Below are positions 1-9,374 of a stretch of 63,543 nt of DNA, in pieces. Position numbers and translations under genes: made by a program. This DNA is from Herminiimonas sp. CN (GTDB lineage: Bacteria; Pseudomonadota; Gammaproteobacteria; Burkholderiales; Burkholderiaceae_D). The DNA is taken from NCBI RefSeq assembly GCF_000622895.1, contig NZ_AVCC01000008.1, positions 1 to 63,543 of the forward strand, given 5' to 3'. Position 1 is the stretch's first letter; each line of letters opens with the position of its first letter. Below the pieces are notes generated by a model. It saw nothing but the letters and a program-made list of their open reading frames with translations, had not been told where the DNA came from and made no database searches.

Positions 1-10
1 CGTATACTCC
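1..10 (-). repeat. Possible truncated copy of the dispersed hairpin repeat
   Basis: Read on the minus strand these ten bases are GGAGTATACG, which resembles the first bases of the dispersed repeat described at 5880-5950 and elsewhere (compare GGAGTATGG at 42074 and 35850). It sits just beyond the folE2 terminator, a typical position for the family, but the rest would lie outside the window. Confidence 0.25.
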
Positions 11-23
11 TATTATAAACTAA

Positions 24-53
24 AAAAAGCGACCGCAAGGCCGTCTTTTTTGG
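24..53 (-). terminator. Rho-independent terminator of folE2
   Basis: A GC-rich imperfect stem closed by a GCAA/TTGC tetraloop is flanked by a run of A and a run of T. Read on the minus strand it ends in seven T. It lies about 20 bases after the folE2 stop codon. Confidence 0.8.
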
Positions 54-70
54 TGCAGGAAGCCAGCGCA

Positions 71-883
71 TCAAACCCGCTTGTCGCACTCGATCAATGC
101 ATACGCGGAATGGTTGTGGATCGATTCGAAGTTCTCGGCTTCCAGCGTGTAAGCCAGCACCGCGGCTTCCTTATTTAGCATGCCGGCGACGTCGCGCACC
201 AGATCTTCGACGAACTTCGGATTGTCGTAAGCGCGCTCGGTCACGTATTTCTCATCCGGGCGCTTGAGCAGTCCGTACAACTCGCAGGAGGCCTGCGCCT
301 CGACCTTGGCGATCAGCTCGTCGACCTGCAGCTCGCCGCCCAGCACCGCGCTGATGGTGATGTGCGAGCGCTGGTTGTGGGCGCCGTAGGCGGAGATTTT
401 CTTCGAGCACGGGCACAGGCTGGTGACCGGCACCAGCACCTTGATCGAGACTTCGGCTACGCCGTCCTTGATCTCGCCGCTGAAACCGACCTCGTAATCC
501 ATCAGACTTTGCACCCCGGAAATCGGCGCGGTCTTGTTGATGAAGTACGGGAAGGACAGCTCGATGCGGCCGGCATCGGCTTCCAGCAGGGTCATCATGC
601 GGGCCATCAGGTCGCGGAACATGGCCACATCGAGGCCGCCGCGCTGCGCCGCATCCAGCCCTTCGAGCAGGGCGATGAAGCGCGACATGTGGGTGCCCTT
701 CTGGTGCTGCGGCAAATGCACGTACATGTTCCAGCAGCCGACCGTGGCTTGCATGCCGTCTGCAGTTTTGATGGCGACCGGATAGCGCACGCCCTTGACG
801 CCGACGCGCTGAATCGAAATACGCCGGGTGTCGGGCGTGCTCTGAACGTCGGGAATGGCTGTCATGGGATCACGGGTATTCAT
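71..883 (-). CDS. folE2: GTP cyclohydrolase FolE2 (type IB)
   Basis: Converts GTP to 7,8-dihydroneopterin triphosphate, the first step of folate (and often queuosine) synthesis, in the cytoplasm. The 270-residue length is usual for the family. The family Cys-Pro-Cys-Ser motif is at about residues 157-160, followed by conserved histidines near 169 and 174 (GAHNQRSH), which are the expected metal and catalytic residues. The ATG at 883 is chosen over an in-frame TTG one codon upstream. FolE2 is the less zinc-dependent alternative to FolE; whether folE is also present cannot be seen here. A terminator follows the gene, so it is probably the last gene of the block beginning with xseB, or separately transcribed. 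Confidence 0.93.
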   Translation of the reverse strand: MNTRDPMTAIPDVQSTPDTRRISIQRVGVKGVRYPVAIKTADGMQATVGCWNMYVHLPQHQKGTHMSRFIALLEGLDAAQRGGLDVAMFRDLMARMMTLLEADAGRIELSFPYFINKTAPISGVQSLMDYEVGFSGEIKDGVAEVSIKVLVPVTSLCPCSKKISAYGAHNQRSHITISAVLGGELQVDELIAKVEAQASCELYGLLKRPDEKYVTERAYDNPKFVEDLVRDVAGMLNKEAAVLAYTLEAENFESIHNHSAYALIECDKRV

Positions 884-936
884 CAAAAAACCTTTGGGTT
901 GGCGTGCAAGCGGGCTGCTGGCACGCTTCCACCGGA

Positions 937-2817
937 TTATTCGGTTGCAACAGCCGGGCGCTGTGGCGCCGGCTGCAAAATGTCTTCAAACCGCTGCTGG
1001 ATCGATGCCTGGATGCCCTTGGCATCGAGGCCGCACAGCGCCAGCAGTTGCGCGCTATCGCCGTGGTCGATGAAACGGTCCGGCAAGCCCAGCATCAGCA
1101 GCGGCTTGACGACGCCGGCCGCCGCCAGCGCTTCGGCCACTGCGGCGCCGGCGCCGCCCATGATGCATCCTTCCTCGACCGTCACCAGCGCAGCATGGCC
1201 GGCGGCCAGCTGCAACAGCAGTTCGACGTCAAGCGGCTTGACGAAACGCATGTTGGCCACGCTGGCATCGAGCGCCTCGCCCGCCTCGAGGCCGGGGGCA
1301 ACCATGGTGCCGAAGGCCAGGATGGCAATCCCTTGTCCTGTCCGCTTGAGTTCGCCCTTGCCGAGCGGAATTGCGCTCAATGCAGGCGACACTGCCGCAC
1401 CGGTGCCGGCACCGCGCGGATAACGCACTGCCGCCGGGCCATTATATTGGAAAGCGGTGGTGAGCATCCGACGGCACTCGTTTTCGTCGGATGCGGCCAT
1501 CACGACCAGGTTCGGGATGCAGCGCAGGAAGGCCAGATCGTAGTTGCCGGCGTGGGTGGCGCCGTCGGCGCCGACCAGCCCGGCGCGGTCGAGCGCGAAA
1601 GTCACGTCCAGATTCTGCAGCGCGACATCGTGGATCAGCTGGTCGTAGCCGCGCTGCAGAAAGGTCGAGTAAATCGCCACCACCGGCTTCATGCCCTCGC
1701 ACGCCATGCCGGCGGCGAAGGTCACCGCATGCTGCTCAGCGATGCCGACGTCGTAATAGCGTTTCGGAAACAGCTGCTCGAAGCGCACCATGCCGGAGCC
1801 TTCGCGCATCGCCGGCGTGATGCCGACCAGACGCGGGTCGGCTGCCGCCATGTCGCACAGCCAGTCGCCGAACACCTGGGTATACGTGACCTTGCCGGCG
1901 GCGGCCGGCTTGATGCCTTCGGCCGGGTTGAACTTACCGGGGCCGTGATACAGCACCGGATCGGCTTCGGCCAGCTTGTAGCCCTGGCCTTTCTTGGTGA
2001 CCACGTGCAGGAACTGCGGCCCCTTCAGCTGCTTGAGGTTTTGCAGGGTCGGGATCAGCGCGTCCAGGTCGTGGCCGTCGATCGGGCCGATGTAATTGAA
2101 GCCGAATTCCTCGAACAGGGTGGCCGGCATGATCATGCCCTTCGCGTGCTCCTCGATGCGCTTGGCCAGTTCCAGCATCGGCGCCGGCAGCACGGTCTTG
2201 CCGACCTGCCGGGCGGCCGCGTAAAACTTGCCCGACATCAGGCGCGCCAGATAGCGGTTCAGCGCGCCGACCGGCGGCGAGATCGACATGTCGTTGTCGT
2301 TCAGCACCACCAGCAGGTTGATGTCGTCGTACACGCCGGCGTTGTTCAGCGCCTCGAACGCCATGCCGGCGGTCATCGCGCCGTCGCCGATGACCGCAAT
2401 CGCATGCCGGTCCTCGCACTTGGTGCGGGCCGCCAGCGCCATCCCGAGCGCGGCCGAAATCGAGGTCGACGAATGGGCGGTGCCGAAGGTATCGTATTCG
2501 CTCTCGTCGCGGCGCGGAAAGCCGGAAATTCCGCCCAACTGGCGCAACGTGTGCATGCGGTCGCGCCGCCCGGTCAGAATCTTGTGCGGATAAGTCTGGT
2601 GGCCGACATCCCAGACGATGCGGTCTTGCGGCGTATTGAAGGCGTAATGCAGCGCGATCGTCAGCTCCACCGTGCCGAGGTTGGACGACAGGTGGCCGCC
2701 GGTCTTGGACACCGAATCGATGATGAAATGGCGCAATTCATCGGCCAGCGGCTTCAGTTGCGCGCGCGTCAATTGCCGCAAATCTGCGGGGCTGTCGATC
2801 TGTTTGAGTAAATTCAT
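937..2817 (-). CDS. dxs: 1-deoxy-D-xylulose-5-phosphate synthase
   Basis: Thiamine-diphosphate enzyme that condenses pyruvate and glyceraldehyde 3-phosphate to DXP, the entry step of the MEP isoprenoid pathway. The 626 residues match the family length. Visible marks are the [13 protein letters not shown] histidine motif near residue 75, the ThDP-binding GDGAMTAG...N motif near 145-175, and the transketolase-like [15 protein letters not shown] segment in the pyrimidine-binding domain. The start lies 2 bases after the ispA stop codon, so the two are translated as one unit with xseB upstream; xseB-ispA-dxs is a classic proteobacterial operon. Confidence 0.97.
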   Translation of the reverse strand: MNLLKQIDSPADLRQLTRAQLKPLADELRHFIIDSVSKTGGHLSSNLGTVELTIALHYAFNTPQDRIVWDVGHQTYPHKILTGRRDRMHTLRQLGGISGFPRRDESEYDTFGTAHSSTSISAALGMALAARTKCEDRHAIAVIGDGAMTAGMAFEALNNAGVYDDINLLVVLNDNDMSISPPVGALNRYLARLMSGKFYAAARQVGKTVLPAPMLELAKRIEEHAKGMIMPATLFEEFGFNYIGPIDGHDLDALIPTLQNLKQLKGPQFLHVVTKKGQGYKLAEADPVLYHGPGKFNPAEGIKPAAAGKVTYTQVFGDWLCDMAAADPRLVGITPAMREGSGMVRFEQLFPKRYYDVGIAEQHAVTFAAGMACEGMKPVVAIYSTFLQRGYDQLIHDVALQNLDVTFALDRAGLVGADGATHAGNYDLAFLRCIPNLVVMAASDENECRRMLTTAFQYNGPAAVRYPRGAGTGAAVSPALSAIPLGKGELKRTGQGIAILAFGTMVAPGLEAGEALDASVANMRFVKPLDVELLLQLAAGHAALVTVEEGCIMGGAGAAVAEALAAAGVVKPLLMLGLPDRFIDHGDSAQLLALCGLDAKGIQASIQQRFEDILQPAPQRPAVATE

Positions 2818-2818
2818 A

Positions 2819-3727
2819 CTAGGCTTTCCGCTGCACGATCAGGTCCGCCAATTCGCGCAACCGCTGTGCCTTGTCTCCAAAAGGCAGAAGCGCCGCATGC
2901 GCATCCCGCCGTAACTGTTCCGCCAGGTCCGCCGATGTTTCCAGCCCCAGGATCGAGACATAGGTCGGCTTGTTGTCGGCCGCATCCTTGCCGGCGGTCT
3001 TGCCCAGCGTGGCCGAATCGGCGGTGGCGTCGAGGATGTCGTCGACCACCTGGAACGCCAGCCCGACGGCCGCTGCATAGCGGTCCAGCGCCTGCTCCTC
3101 CGCCGCCGTCAGCAGCTTGCCCGCCAGCGCGCCCAGCAGCACGGCCGCGCGCAGCAAAGCGCCGGTTTTCAGGCGGTGCATCTGCTCCAGCTGCCCCCGC
3201 GTCAGGCGCAGCCCGACGCTGGCCAGATCGATCGCCTGGCCGCCGCACATGCCGAGCGAGCCGGAGGCCTGCGCCAGCAGGCGCACCATCGCCAGCTTGC
3301 AGGCGGCGTCGCCGCCGCCCTCGGACAGCACCAGGAACGCCTGCGCCTGCAGCGCGTCGCCCGCCAGCAAGGCAGTCGCCTGGCCGAACTGGACATGCAC
3401 GGTCGGCTTGCCGCGGCGCAGCGCGTCGTCGTCCATGCAGGGCATGTCGTCGTGCACCAGCGAATAGGCGTGGATCATTTCGACCGCGGCGGCGGCGCGC
3501 TGCAGCTGCTCCTGCTCGGCCGCGAACAATGCGCCGGCCGCGAACGTCAATAAAGGCCGGACCCGCTTGCCGCCATCGAGCGCGGCGTAGCGCATCGCCT
3601 GATGCAACTCTTCCGGCGCGCAGGCGTCCGCCGGCAAAAAGGATGACAGCGCCTGCTCGATCGTCGCCTGCACTGCCGCCATCCAGGCGCTGAATGATTG
3701 CCCGGCTGTCTGGTTGGTGTCCGTCAT
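2819..3727 (-). CDS. ispA: Farnesyl diphosphate synthase (polyprenyl synthetase family)
   Basis: Chain-elongating prenyltransferase making geranyl and farnesyl diphosphate from IPP and DMAPP, feeding undecaprenol and quinone synthesis. The 302-residue protein has both aspartate-rich motifs: the first within [12 protein letters not shown] near residue 95 and the second, VVDDILD, near 230, which bind the Mg-diphosphate. The ATG follows the xseB TAG directly, and the stop nearly touches dxs, indicating translational coupling in an xseB-ispA-dxs operon. Confidence 0.96.
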   Translation of the reverse strand: MTDTNQTAGQSFSAWMAAVQATIEQALSSFLPADACAPEELHQAMRYAALDGGKRVRPLLTFAAGALFAAEQEQLQRAAAAVEMIHAYSLVHDDMPCMDDDALRRGKPTVHVQFGQATALLAGDALQAQAFLVLSEGGGDAACKLAMVRLLAQASGSLGMCGGQAIDLASVGLRLTRGQLEQMHRLKTGALLRAAVLLGALAGKLLTAAEEQALDRYAAAVGLAFQVVDDILDATADSATLGKTAGKDAADNKPTYVSILGLETSADLAEQLRRDAHAALLPFGDKAQRLRELADLIVQRKA

Positions 3728-3982
3728 CTAGGCTTCCCCCGCCGTATCGGCATCGGCGGCAAAGGGCTTCAGCATCTCGCCTTGCAGCACCTTGACCTGG
3801 CTGTCCACGCGCTCAAGTTGCGCCGCACAATACTGGATCAGTTCCGAGCCGCGCTGATAGACGGCCACCGAAGCTTCCAGCGGCAAGCTGCCGGCCTCCA
3901 TCTGCGCCACCAGTTGCGCGAGTTCGGCCATCGCGTCTTCAAACGAAGCGGGCACACCGGCGGGCGGCTGTTTTTTTGGCAT
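3728..3982 (-). CDS. xseB: Exodeoxyribonuclease VII small subunit
   Basis: Small helical subunit that assembles in several copies on XseA to form exonuclease VII, which degrades single-stranded DNA. The 84-residue product has the typical FEDAMAELAQLVAQMEAGSLPLE opening helix-turn-helix shape of the family (split here: FEDAMAELAQLV, then MEAGSLPLE). ATG at 3982 is preferred to an in-frame TTG at 3997. First gene of the xseB-ispA-dxs unit; xseA is not in the window. Confidence 0.93.
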   Translation of the reverse strand: MPKKQPPAGVPASFEDAMAELAQLVAQMEAGSLPLEASVAVYQRGSELIQYCAAQLERVDSQVKVLQGEMLKPFAADADTAGEA

Positions 3983-4066
3983 AAGTGATCGGGTCAAGCT
4001 CTGAATGGATGGATAACCCGTTATTTTAGCAGCCTGCCGCCAGCCGCGATCAAACCAATACGGCGG

Positions 4067-4537
4067 CTATTTCTCAACCGGAATCATGGTCGTGCGCGGC
4101 ACCGGCACTGCAGTCACCGAATTCTTCGGACTGCCCTTGAGCAGCTTGTCGGAATAGGTCAGATACACCAGCGTATTGCGCGCGGCATCGACCATCCGCA
4201 CCACGTGCATGGTCTTGAAAACCAGCGAACGGCGCTCGGTAAATGCATCCTCCTGCTGCGGCAGCGCCTGCTTGAAGCGGATCGGACCGACCTGGCGGCA
4301 GGCAATCGAGACATCCGACACTTCTTCGGCCACCCCGACCAGCCCGGCCACGCCGCCGCGCTCCGGCTTCGATACATAGCAGGCCACGCCTTCTACCTTG
4401 GGATCGTCGTAGGCTTCCACCACCAGCTTGTGCGAGCCGACCAGCTTCCATTCGGTATTCACGCTGCCGATCTGCTGCGCCAGCGCCGGTCCGGCCAGCA
4501 GGGTCGAAAATACGTACAGCAACAGGATTTTGTACAT
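4067..4537 (-). CDS. creA: CreA family periplasmic protein
   Basis: A 156-residue protein with a cleavable signal peptide (hydrophobic stretch ending in the Ala-rich site near residue 20, PALAQQ). The body matches the CreA family: IGSVNTEWKLVG near the start, an EAYDDPKVEGVACYVS block with the conserved cysteine, and a later SIACRQVGPI block with a second cysteine. The biochemical function of CreA is not established; in Escherichia coli it is named only for its place beside creBCD, which are not present here. ATG at 4537 is taken rather than a GTG at 4546. It is divergent from the Rieske oxygenase gene. Confidence 0.85.
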   Translation of the reverse strand: MYKILLLYVFSTLLAGPALAQQIGSVNTEWKLVGSHKLVVEAYDDPKVEGVACYVSKPERGGVAGLVGVAEEVSDVSIACRQVGPIRFKQALPQQEDAFTERRSLVFKTMHVVRMVDAARNTLVYLTYSDKLLKGSPKNSVTAVPVPRTTMIPVEK

Positions 4538-4660
4538 GAGAATCACGCTTTCTGGGTCAGGAAAAAATATCAGTGTAAAGCTTTCAAGCGTGGCCGGCGG
4601 CAGCGAAGATGGCGCGATTACCTGCCAAAGCCGGGCCGGAAACCGGACCGCCGCCTGCGG

Positions 4661-4666
4661 TATAAT
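4661..4666 (+). promoter_or_regulatory. Candidate -10 box for the Rieske oxygenase gene
   Basis: TATAAT hexamer about 98 bases before the oxygenase start, in the 226-base divergent gap after creA. No good -35 hexamer is visible, so this is a candidate only. Confidence 0.35.
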
Positions 4667-4763
4667 CGCGTGTTCCGTCCAAAATTGCCGTTTTATTCCC
4701 TGAATAGTGGTTGTTGCGGATTTTTTTCACTCTTTGGTACCTTTCATACATTAGGGGGTGGGG

Positions 4764-5864
4764 ATGTCCGATCTGGCTAATCTCGCCAATCTTTCACGCG
4801 CCGACGCGCAACTTCCGGTTCACGTGTATCACGATGCTGCGCTGCTGCAGCGCGAAATCTCGCAACTGTTCGAGCGCGGCCCGCGCTACGTCGGGCACGA
4901 GCTGATGGTGCCCAACCTCGGCGACTTCGCCACGCTGGCGCACGAAAACGAAGGCCGCATGCTGGTGCGCAACCGGCACGGCATCGAACTGCTGTCGAAC
5001 GTCTGCCGCCATCGCCAGGCGCTGATGCTCAACGGCCGCGGCAACAGCAACCACATCGTCTGCCCGCTGCACCGCTGGACCTACGACCTGAAGGGCGAAC
5101 TGCTGGGCGCGCCGCATTTCGACAAGACGCCGTGCCTGAACCTGTCGCAGACGCCGCTGCAGAACTGGAACGGCCTGCTGTTCGAGCAGAACGGCGTCGA
5201 CGTGCGCAGCATCATGGCCCAGCTAAGCGTCACCAGGGACCTCGACTTCAGCGGCTACCTGCTGGACCACGTCGAAGTGCACGACTGCGACTACAACTGG
5301 AAAACCTTCATCGAGGTGTATCTGGAGGATTACCACGTCGAGCCGTTCCACCCGGGGCTCGGCAAGTTCGTCAGCTGCGACGACTTGCGCTGGGAATTCG
5401 GCCCCAACTACAGCGTGCAGACGGTCGGCGTGAACAACGGACTGCGCAAATCCGGCTCCGAGGCGTACCGCAAATGGCAGCAGCAGCTGCTGCAGTACGA
5501 CAACGGCGCATTGCCGCCGCATGGCGCGATCTGGCTCACGCTGTATCCGAACATCATGGTCGAATGGTATCCGCACGTGCTGATCGTCTCGACCCTGTGG
5601 CCGCAAGGCACCGGCAAGACCCGCAACGTGGTCGAATTCTATTACCCGGAAGAAATCGCACTGTTCGAGCGCGAGATGATCGAAGCCGAGCGCGCCGCCT
5701 ACATGGAAACCTGCATCGAGGACGACGAAATCGGCCAGCGCATGGATGCCGGCCGCCGCATCCTGATGGAGCGCGGCATCAACGAAACCGGTCCTTACCA
5801 GTCGCCGATGGAAGACGGCATGCAGCACTTCCACCAATGGTATCGCGCCAACATCGTCATTTAA
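4764..5864 (+). CDS. Rieske-type aromatic ring-hydroxylating oxygenase alpha subunit
   Basis: 366-residue non-heme iron oxygenase. The Rieske 2Fe-2S site is visible as Cys-Arg-His near residue 84 and CPLH about 17 residues on. The C-terminal catalytic domain carries the NWKTFIEVYLEDYHVEPFHP segment near residue 175-195, giving the two-histidine side of the mononuclear iron facial triad. A strong AGGGGG ribosome site precedes the ATG at 4764; the GTG two codons upstream is less likely. The substrate cannot be told: there is no ferredoxin, reductase or beta subunit next to it. Related proteins in Burkholderiales are often found in this same neighbourhood beside creA and xseB, which argues for a housekeeping-like or lipid/sterol-type role rather than a catabolic operon; that is inference. 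Confidence 0.85.
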   Translation: MSDLANLANLSRADAQLPVHVYHDAALLQREISQLFERGPRYVGHELMVPNLGDFATLAHENEGRMLVRNRHGIELLSNVCRHRQALMLNGRGNSNHIVCPLHRWTYDLKGELLGAPHFDKTPCLNLSQTPLQNWNGLLFEQNGVDVRSIMAQLSVTRDLDFSGYLLDHVEVHDCDYNWKTFIEVYLEDYHVEPFHPGLGKFVSCDDLRWEFGPNYSVQTVGVNNGLRKSGSEAYRKWQQQLLQYDNGALPPHGAIWLTLYPNIMVEWYPHVLIVSTLWPQGTGKTRNVVEFYYPEEIALFEREMIEAERAAYMETCIEDDEIGQRMDAGRRILMERGINETGPYQSPMEDGMQHFHQWYRANIVI

Positions 5865-5879
5865 TCGATGAGAATCGAT

Positions 5880-5950
5880 GGGTATAGCCTAAAACACCCC
5901 GTTTTTCACGTGATTCAGGCGACATTAAAAAATACATAGCTGCGTATTTG
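5880..5950 (+). repeat. Dispersed hairpin repeat, copy H
   Basis: Starts GGGTATAG and ends with the stem AAATAC / GTATTT around the 8-nt loop ATAGCTGC. Lies between the Rieske oxygenase stop and the sensor kinase stop (convergent genes). Family members: 15268-15341, 20907-20976, 25064-25135, 35777-35850, 42074-42147, 47371-47442, 54720-54794. Confidence 0.7.
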
Positions 5951-6029
5951 TTTCGAGAAGCATTTCCCGGTTAGGCGTGCTGCGCGCCACTGCATCGCCA
6001 GCACGATCATGGCCCGCACACGACGCACC

Positions 6030-7373
6030 CTACCCAAACGCCGGCAGCGTCACATCGACCCGCACTCCGCCTAAAGCGCCTTTCGGCGCGACCGCCATGC
6101 CGCCGCCGTACAGCAGCACGATTTCCTCCGCGATCGCCAGCCCGAGGCCGGAGCCGGCCTGCGCTTCGTCCAGCCGTTCGCCGCGCTGCCGCGCCAGCGC
6201 GCTGGCGACTTCGTCCGCCATGCCGGGGCCGTCGTCCTCGATCCGGATGCCGATCCGGGCATCGGGACCGGCATCCCGGATCAGTCCGATCTCGACCCGG
6301 CAGTGCGAATGCGCCCACTTGATTGCGTTGTCCATCAGGTTGCCGAGCAGCTCGATCAAGTCCTGGCGATCGATCGCCGCCTGCGCGCTCGCATCCCCTT
6401 CCACCGCGATCTCGACCTGCGGCGCGATCCGGCGCAGCGCGGCGGCGACTTCCTGCGCGATTGCCAGCGGATAAGCGCCGGTCTGCGCGCTGTGCGCGGC
6501 GCTGCGGGCCGAAATGCGGGCGCGCGCCAGATGGTGGGCCACCGTGCGGTTGAGCAGCGCAATCTGCTGCTGCGCCAGCGCCAGATCCGGCGCGCTGCTG
6601 GCCAGCGCATTGGTGGCCACCGTCAGCGGCGTCTTCAGCGCATGGGCCAGATTGCCGACATAGCAGCGGGCGCGCTCGACGGTCTGGTGATTCTCCGCCA
6701 CCAGCGCATTGATTTCATGAAACAGCGGCGCAATTTCATCCGGAGCACTCAACGCCAGCCGGTCGTTCTGGCCTCGGCGTATCGCGTGCAACGCATGCTT
6801 GGCCTGGCGCAAGGGCCGCAAGCCGGCAATCACGATCGCGCACACGCCGGCCACCAGCAGCGCGCCGAGCGCTGTCAACCCGAGCAGCAGGGTGCGCCGC
6901 AGGCTGGCGATTTCACGCTCGGTATTGTCCTGCGTAATCGCGACCTGCACCCACACCGTTTGCGGGAAATCCGGCAGCGTAATGGCGCGCGCCAGCAACC
7001 GCACATTCTGATTGCGCGGGCCCTTGATGGTGCTCCACTGCGCGCCGCCGTTGCCGGCACGGGGCGGCGGCAATGTCTCATCCCACAGGGATTTGGAACG
7101 CAGCAGATTGCCGCTGGCGGTAATTTGCCAGTACACGCCGGACAACGGCTGCTCGAACTCCGGCGTGGGCAGGCTGTGCGGCAACTGCAGCCGGCCGCCG
7201 GCGTCGAATTCGACATTCGCGGTGACCGCGTCATGCAGCGCCGCGATGCGGGCGTCAGCAGCATCCTGCAACTGGCGCGTGGCGACCCGGTTCACGTACA
7301 GGCCGACCACGGTCAGGCCCAACGACAGCCATAGCGCGCACAGGATGACCAGGCGCAGCGTGATCGATTTCAT
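6030..7373 (-). CDS. Two-component sensor histidine kinase (PhoQ/QseC-like)
   Basis: 447-residue membrane kinase. There is an N-terminal transmembrane helix (residues about 7-28), a periplasmic sensor region, a second helix near 165-190, a HAMP-like linker, the phosphoacceptor block NLAHALKTPLTV near residue 245, and HATPase motifs (N box DNAIKWAHSH, G box DDGPGMADE, and GSGLGLAIAEEIV). Its ATG overlaps the regulator stop codon by four bases (ATGA), so the two are coupled. The regulator, a PepSY protein and the divergent cytochrome genes suggest it controls that electron-transfer module. The signal sensed is unknown. Confidence 0.92.
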   Translation of the reverse strand: MKSITLRLVILCALWLSLGLTVVGLYVNRVATRQLQDAADARIAALHDAVTANVEFDAGGRLQLPHSLPTPEFEQPLSGVYWQITASGNLLRSKSLWDETLPPPRAGNGGAQWSTIKGPRNQNVRLLARAITLPDFPQTVWVQVAITQDNTEREIASLRRTLLLGLTALGALLVAGVCAIVIAGLRPLRQAKHALHAIRRGQNDRLALSAPDEIAPLFHEINALVAENHQTVERARCYVGNLAHALKTPLTVATNALASSAPDLALAQQQIALLNRTVAHHLARARISARSAAHSAQTGAYPLAIAQEVAAALRRIAPQVEIAVEGDASAQAAIDRQDLIELLGNLMDNAIKWAHSHCRVEIGLIRDAGPDARIGIRIEDDGPGMADEVASALARQRGERLDEAQAGSGLGLAIAEEIVLLYGGGMAVAPKGALGGVRVDVTLPAFG

Positions 7374-8041
7374 TGCGGCGCGCCAGGCAACAGCATCCGG
7401 TAGCCCTGGCCGCGCAGGGTTTCGATCTTGTCGTCGCCGAGCTTCTTGCGCAGGCGCGCCACCAGCACTTCCAGGGTATTGCTGTCGCGGTCGAAATCCT
7501 GCTGGTACAGATGTTCGGTCAGTTCGGTTTTCGAGACCGGCCGGCCGGCGTGGTGCGCCAGATAGGCGAGCAGGCCGTATTCCATCGCGGTCAGGCGCAC
7601 CGGCAGACCGGCCAGGCTGACGCTGTGGGTAATCGTATCGAGGTGCAGTTCACCGATCGCTATCACCGCGCTAGCGCGGCCCTGGCTGCGCCGCACCAGC
7701 GCATTGATGCGCGCCAGCAGCTCGGCCATCACGAACGGCTTGACCAGATAATCGTCGGCGCCGGCATTCAGGCCGTCAACCTTGTCGGTCCAGGCGTCGC
7801 GCGCGGTCAGGATCAGGACCGGCATCGTGCGCCCGCCTTGGCGCCACTGGCGCAGCACGGACAGGCCATCCAGTTGCGGCAGCCCCAGATCCAGGATTAC
7901 CGCGTCATACGGCTCCGACTCGCCCAGGAACTTGCCTTCGCGCCCGTCCGGCGCCAGATCGACCGCATAGCCGTGTTCCAGCAGAACGGCCTTGATTTGC
8001 CGGGCGATTTCGAGGTTGTCTTCGACTACCAGCACCCGCAT
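7370..8041 (-). CDS. OmpR/PhoP-family response regulator
   Basis: 223-residue DNA-binding regulator. The receiver domain has the acidic pair in VVEDN, phosphoacceptor Asp in AVILDLGLPQLDG (near residue 51), the conserved LTAR Thr and the VKPF Lys. The C-terminal winged helix runs from about residue 125 and contains RHxxQ-like SKTELTEHLYQQ and the recognition helix near VLVARLRKKLG. It overlaps the upstream PepSY gene (ATGA) and the downstream kinase gene, so all three form one minus-strand operon of QseBC type. Likely target: the divergent cytochrome operon at 8496. Confidence 0.93.
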   Translation of the reverse strand: MRVLVVEDNLEIARQIKAVLLEHGYAVDLAPDGREGKFLGESEPYDAVILDLGLPQLDGLSVLRQWRQGGRTMPVLILTARDAWTDKVDGLNAGADDYLVKPFVMAELLARINALVRRSQGRASAVIAIGELHLDTITHSVSLAGLPVRLTAMEYGLLAYLAHHAGRPVSKTELTEHLYQQDFDRDSNTLEVLVARLRKKLGDDKIETLRGQGYRMLLPGAPQ

Positions 8042-8364
8042 CAGCGCTTCTCCTGTACCTGGCCCCGGGTGCCGATGACACGGCCGGTTTGCGCATTGAT
8101 TTTCAGCTTGTAGACGCGGCCGTTGGGCGGCAGCAGCTTGAGTTCGTAGACCCAGATGCCATCATAGCGCTCCAGTTCGCTCTTGACCATCCGGCCCGCA
8201 TAGCGCTGCTCGACCTGGTCCATGATCTCGGACAAGGGCTTGATCTGCCCGGCGGCCACCGCGGCGCGGGCGCGATCGTGTTCGTCGCCATCGTCATCGG
8301 CATGCAGGCCGCCGGCGGCAAGCGCAAGCGCGACACTGAACAGGAATAGACGGAGCGTTTTCAT
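8041..8364 (-). CDS. PepSY-domain periplasmic protein
   Basis: 107-residue secreted protein: signal peptide (MKTLRLFLFSVALALAAGG), a charged Asp/His linker, then one PepSY domain (IMDQVEQRYAGRMVKSELE ... YELKLLPPNGRVYKLKINAQTG). PepSY proteins next to QseBC-type systems are common and are thought to modulate sensor kinases or proteases. The ATG at 8364 is chosen (ATG at 8376 four codons upstream also possible) because the signal peptide begins there. It opens the three-gene PepSY-regulator-kinase operon. Confidence 0.88.
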   Translation of the reverse strand: MKTLRLFLFSVALALAAGGLHADDDGDEHDRARAAVAAGQIKPLSEIMDQVEQRYAGRMVKSELERYDGIWVYELKLLPPNGRVYKLKINAQTGRVIGTRGQVQEKR

Positions 8365-8495
8365 AAAACCAAGCATGGCAACTCCAACATGAACGGCAGC
8401 TGAACGAAGCGATAAGCGCCGGTTCAGCACTGGGCAGCTAATGTACTGCCATGGCTTGCGCACTCCGTCGCCGGCCGCCAACCGGAGAGAGAAAA
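8365..8495. promoter_or_regulatory. Divergent promoter region of the TCS and cytochrome operons
   Basis: The 131-base gap holds a perfect 7-bp inverted repeat, GCTGAAC (8399-8405) and GTTCAGC (8422-8428), and a direct repeat GGCAGCT at 8395 and 8433. These are candidate binding sites for the adjacent OmpR-family regulator. No promoter hexamers were assigned. Confidence 0.4.
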
Positions 8496-8873
8496 ATGCA
8501 GAAAATCGTATTGCTGGTTTTATTGATGTTCGGCACTGCCGCCTGGGCAGCAGGCCCGCAAGACATGCTGCAACAGTATGAAGCATCTTCAGGCAAAGCT
8601 TCGGCACAGCGCGGCCAGCAGTTCTTCACCAGCAAGCACGGGCGCGAATGGAGTTGCGCCAGCTGCCATAGTGCAGTCCCGAACAAGACCACCCAGCACA
8701 TCGTAACCGGCAAGAGCATCCTGCCGCTGGCGCCGGCGGCAAACGATCAGCGCTTCACCGATGCAGCCAAATCCGAAAAATGGTTCAAACGCAACTGCAA
8801 CGACGTGCTGGTCCGGGAATGCACCTCACAGGAAAAAGTCGACATCATCGCCTGGCTGCTGACCATTAAATAA
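8496..8873 (+). CDS. SHP-type monoheme cytochrome c (DUF1924)
   Basis: 125-residue periplasmic cytochrome with signal peptide (ending AAWAAG). One heme site CASCH is at residues 54-58. After it comes a Cys-Asn-Asp...Cys block (RNCNDVLVREC), which in the sphaeroides heme protein (SHP) family supplies an unusual Asn axial ligand that can be displaced by oxygen or NO, closed by a disulfide. Downstream diheme cytochrome c and cytochrome b561 match the known SHP-DHC-cytochrome b neighbourhood. ATG at 8496 follows a GAGAG ribosome site; an upstream ATG at 8451 would destroy the signal peptide. Confidence 0.88.
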   Translation: MQKIVLLVLLMFGTAAWAAGPQDMLQQYEASSGKASAQRGQQFFTSKHGREWSCASCHSAVPNKTTQHIVTGKSILPLAPAANDQRFTDAAKSEKWFKRNCNDVLVRECTSQEKVDIIAWLLTIK

Positions 8874-8906
8874 GTCGCAAATACAACATCGAACAAGGAC
8901 ACCATC

Positions 8907-9374
8907 ATGCATCCAATCCCCCGTCTGATTCTCGCCGGCGGCTACGCAGCGCTGCTCTCCTCCTTCGCGCTGGCCGACAACGTCGGCATGCCCAACAGCA
9001 TGCCGAAATCGTATGCAGCCGAATGTGCGAGCTGCCATATCCCGTATGCGCCTGGCTTGCTGCCGTCGAAATCCTGGCGCGGCGTCATGGGCTCGCTGGA
9101 CAAGCACTACGGCACCGATGCCAGCATGGATCAGAAATCGGTGGCTGAAATTTCCGCCTGGCTGGACAAGTATTCAGCCGGCTCGCGCAAATTCGCCGAG
9201 CCGTCGCCCGACAACCGCATCAGCAGCAGCGCCTGGTTCGCCCGCAAGCACCGCGAAGTCGGCAAGGATGTCTGGCTGCGCGCCTCGGTCAAGAGCCGCG
9301 CCAACTGCGCGGCCTGCCACCAACAGGCGGCACAGGGCGATTTCGATGAAGACAACATCAGGATTCCGAAATGA
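8907..9374 (+). CDS. Diheme cytochrome c (DHC family)
   Basis: 155-residue secreted protein with signal peptide ending near FALADN. Two heme c sites are visible: CASCH at residues 40-44 and CAACH near 135. The size and spacing fit the diheme cytochrome c that partners SHP. Its stop codon overlaps the start of the cytochrome b gene (ATGA). Likely relays electrons between the membrane cytochrome b and the SHP cytochrome. Confidence 0.9.
   Translation: MHPIPRLILAGGYAALLSSFALADNVGMPNSMPKSYAAECASCHIPYAPGLLPSKSWRGVMGSLDKHYGTDASMDQKSVAEISAWLDKYSAGSRKFAEPSPDNRISSSAWFARKHREVGKDVWLRASVKSRANCAACHQQAAQGDFDEDNIRIPK

Noticed and set aside
904-2811. 635-residue plus-strand open frame opposite dxs
   Set aside because: High-GC antisense shadow of dxs; rich in Arg/His/Gln with no family resemblance.
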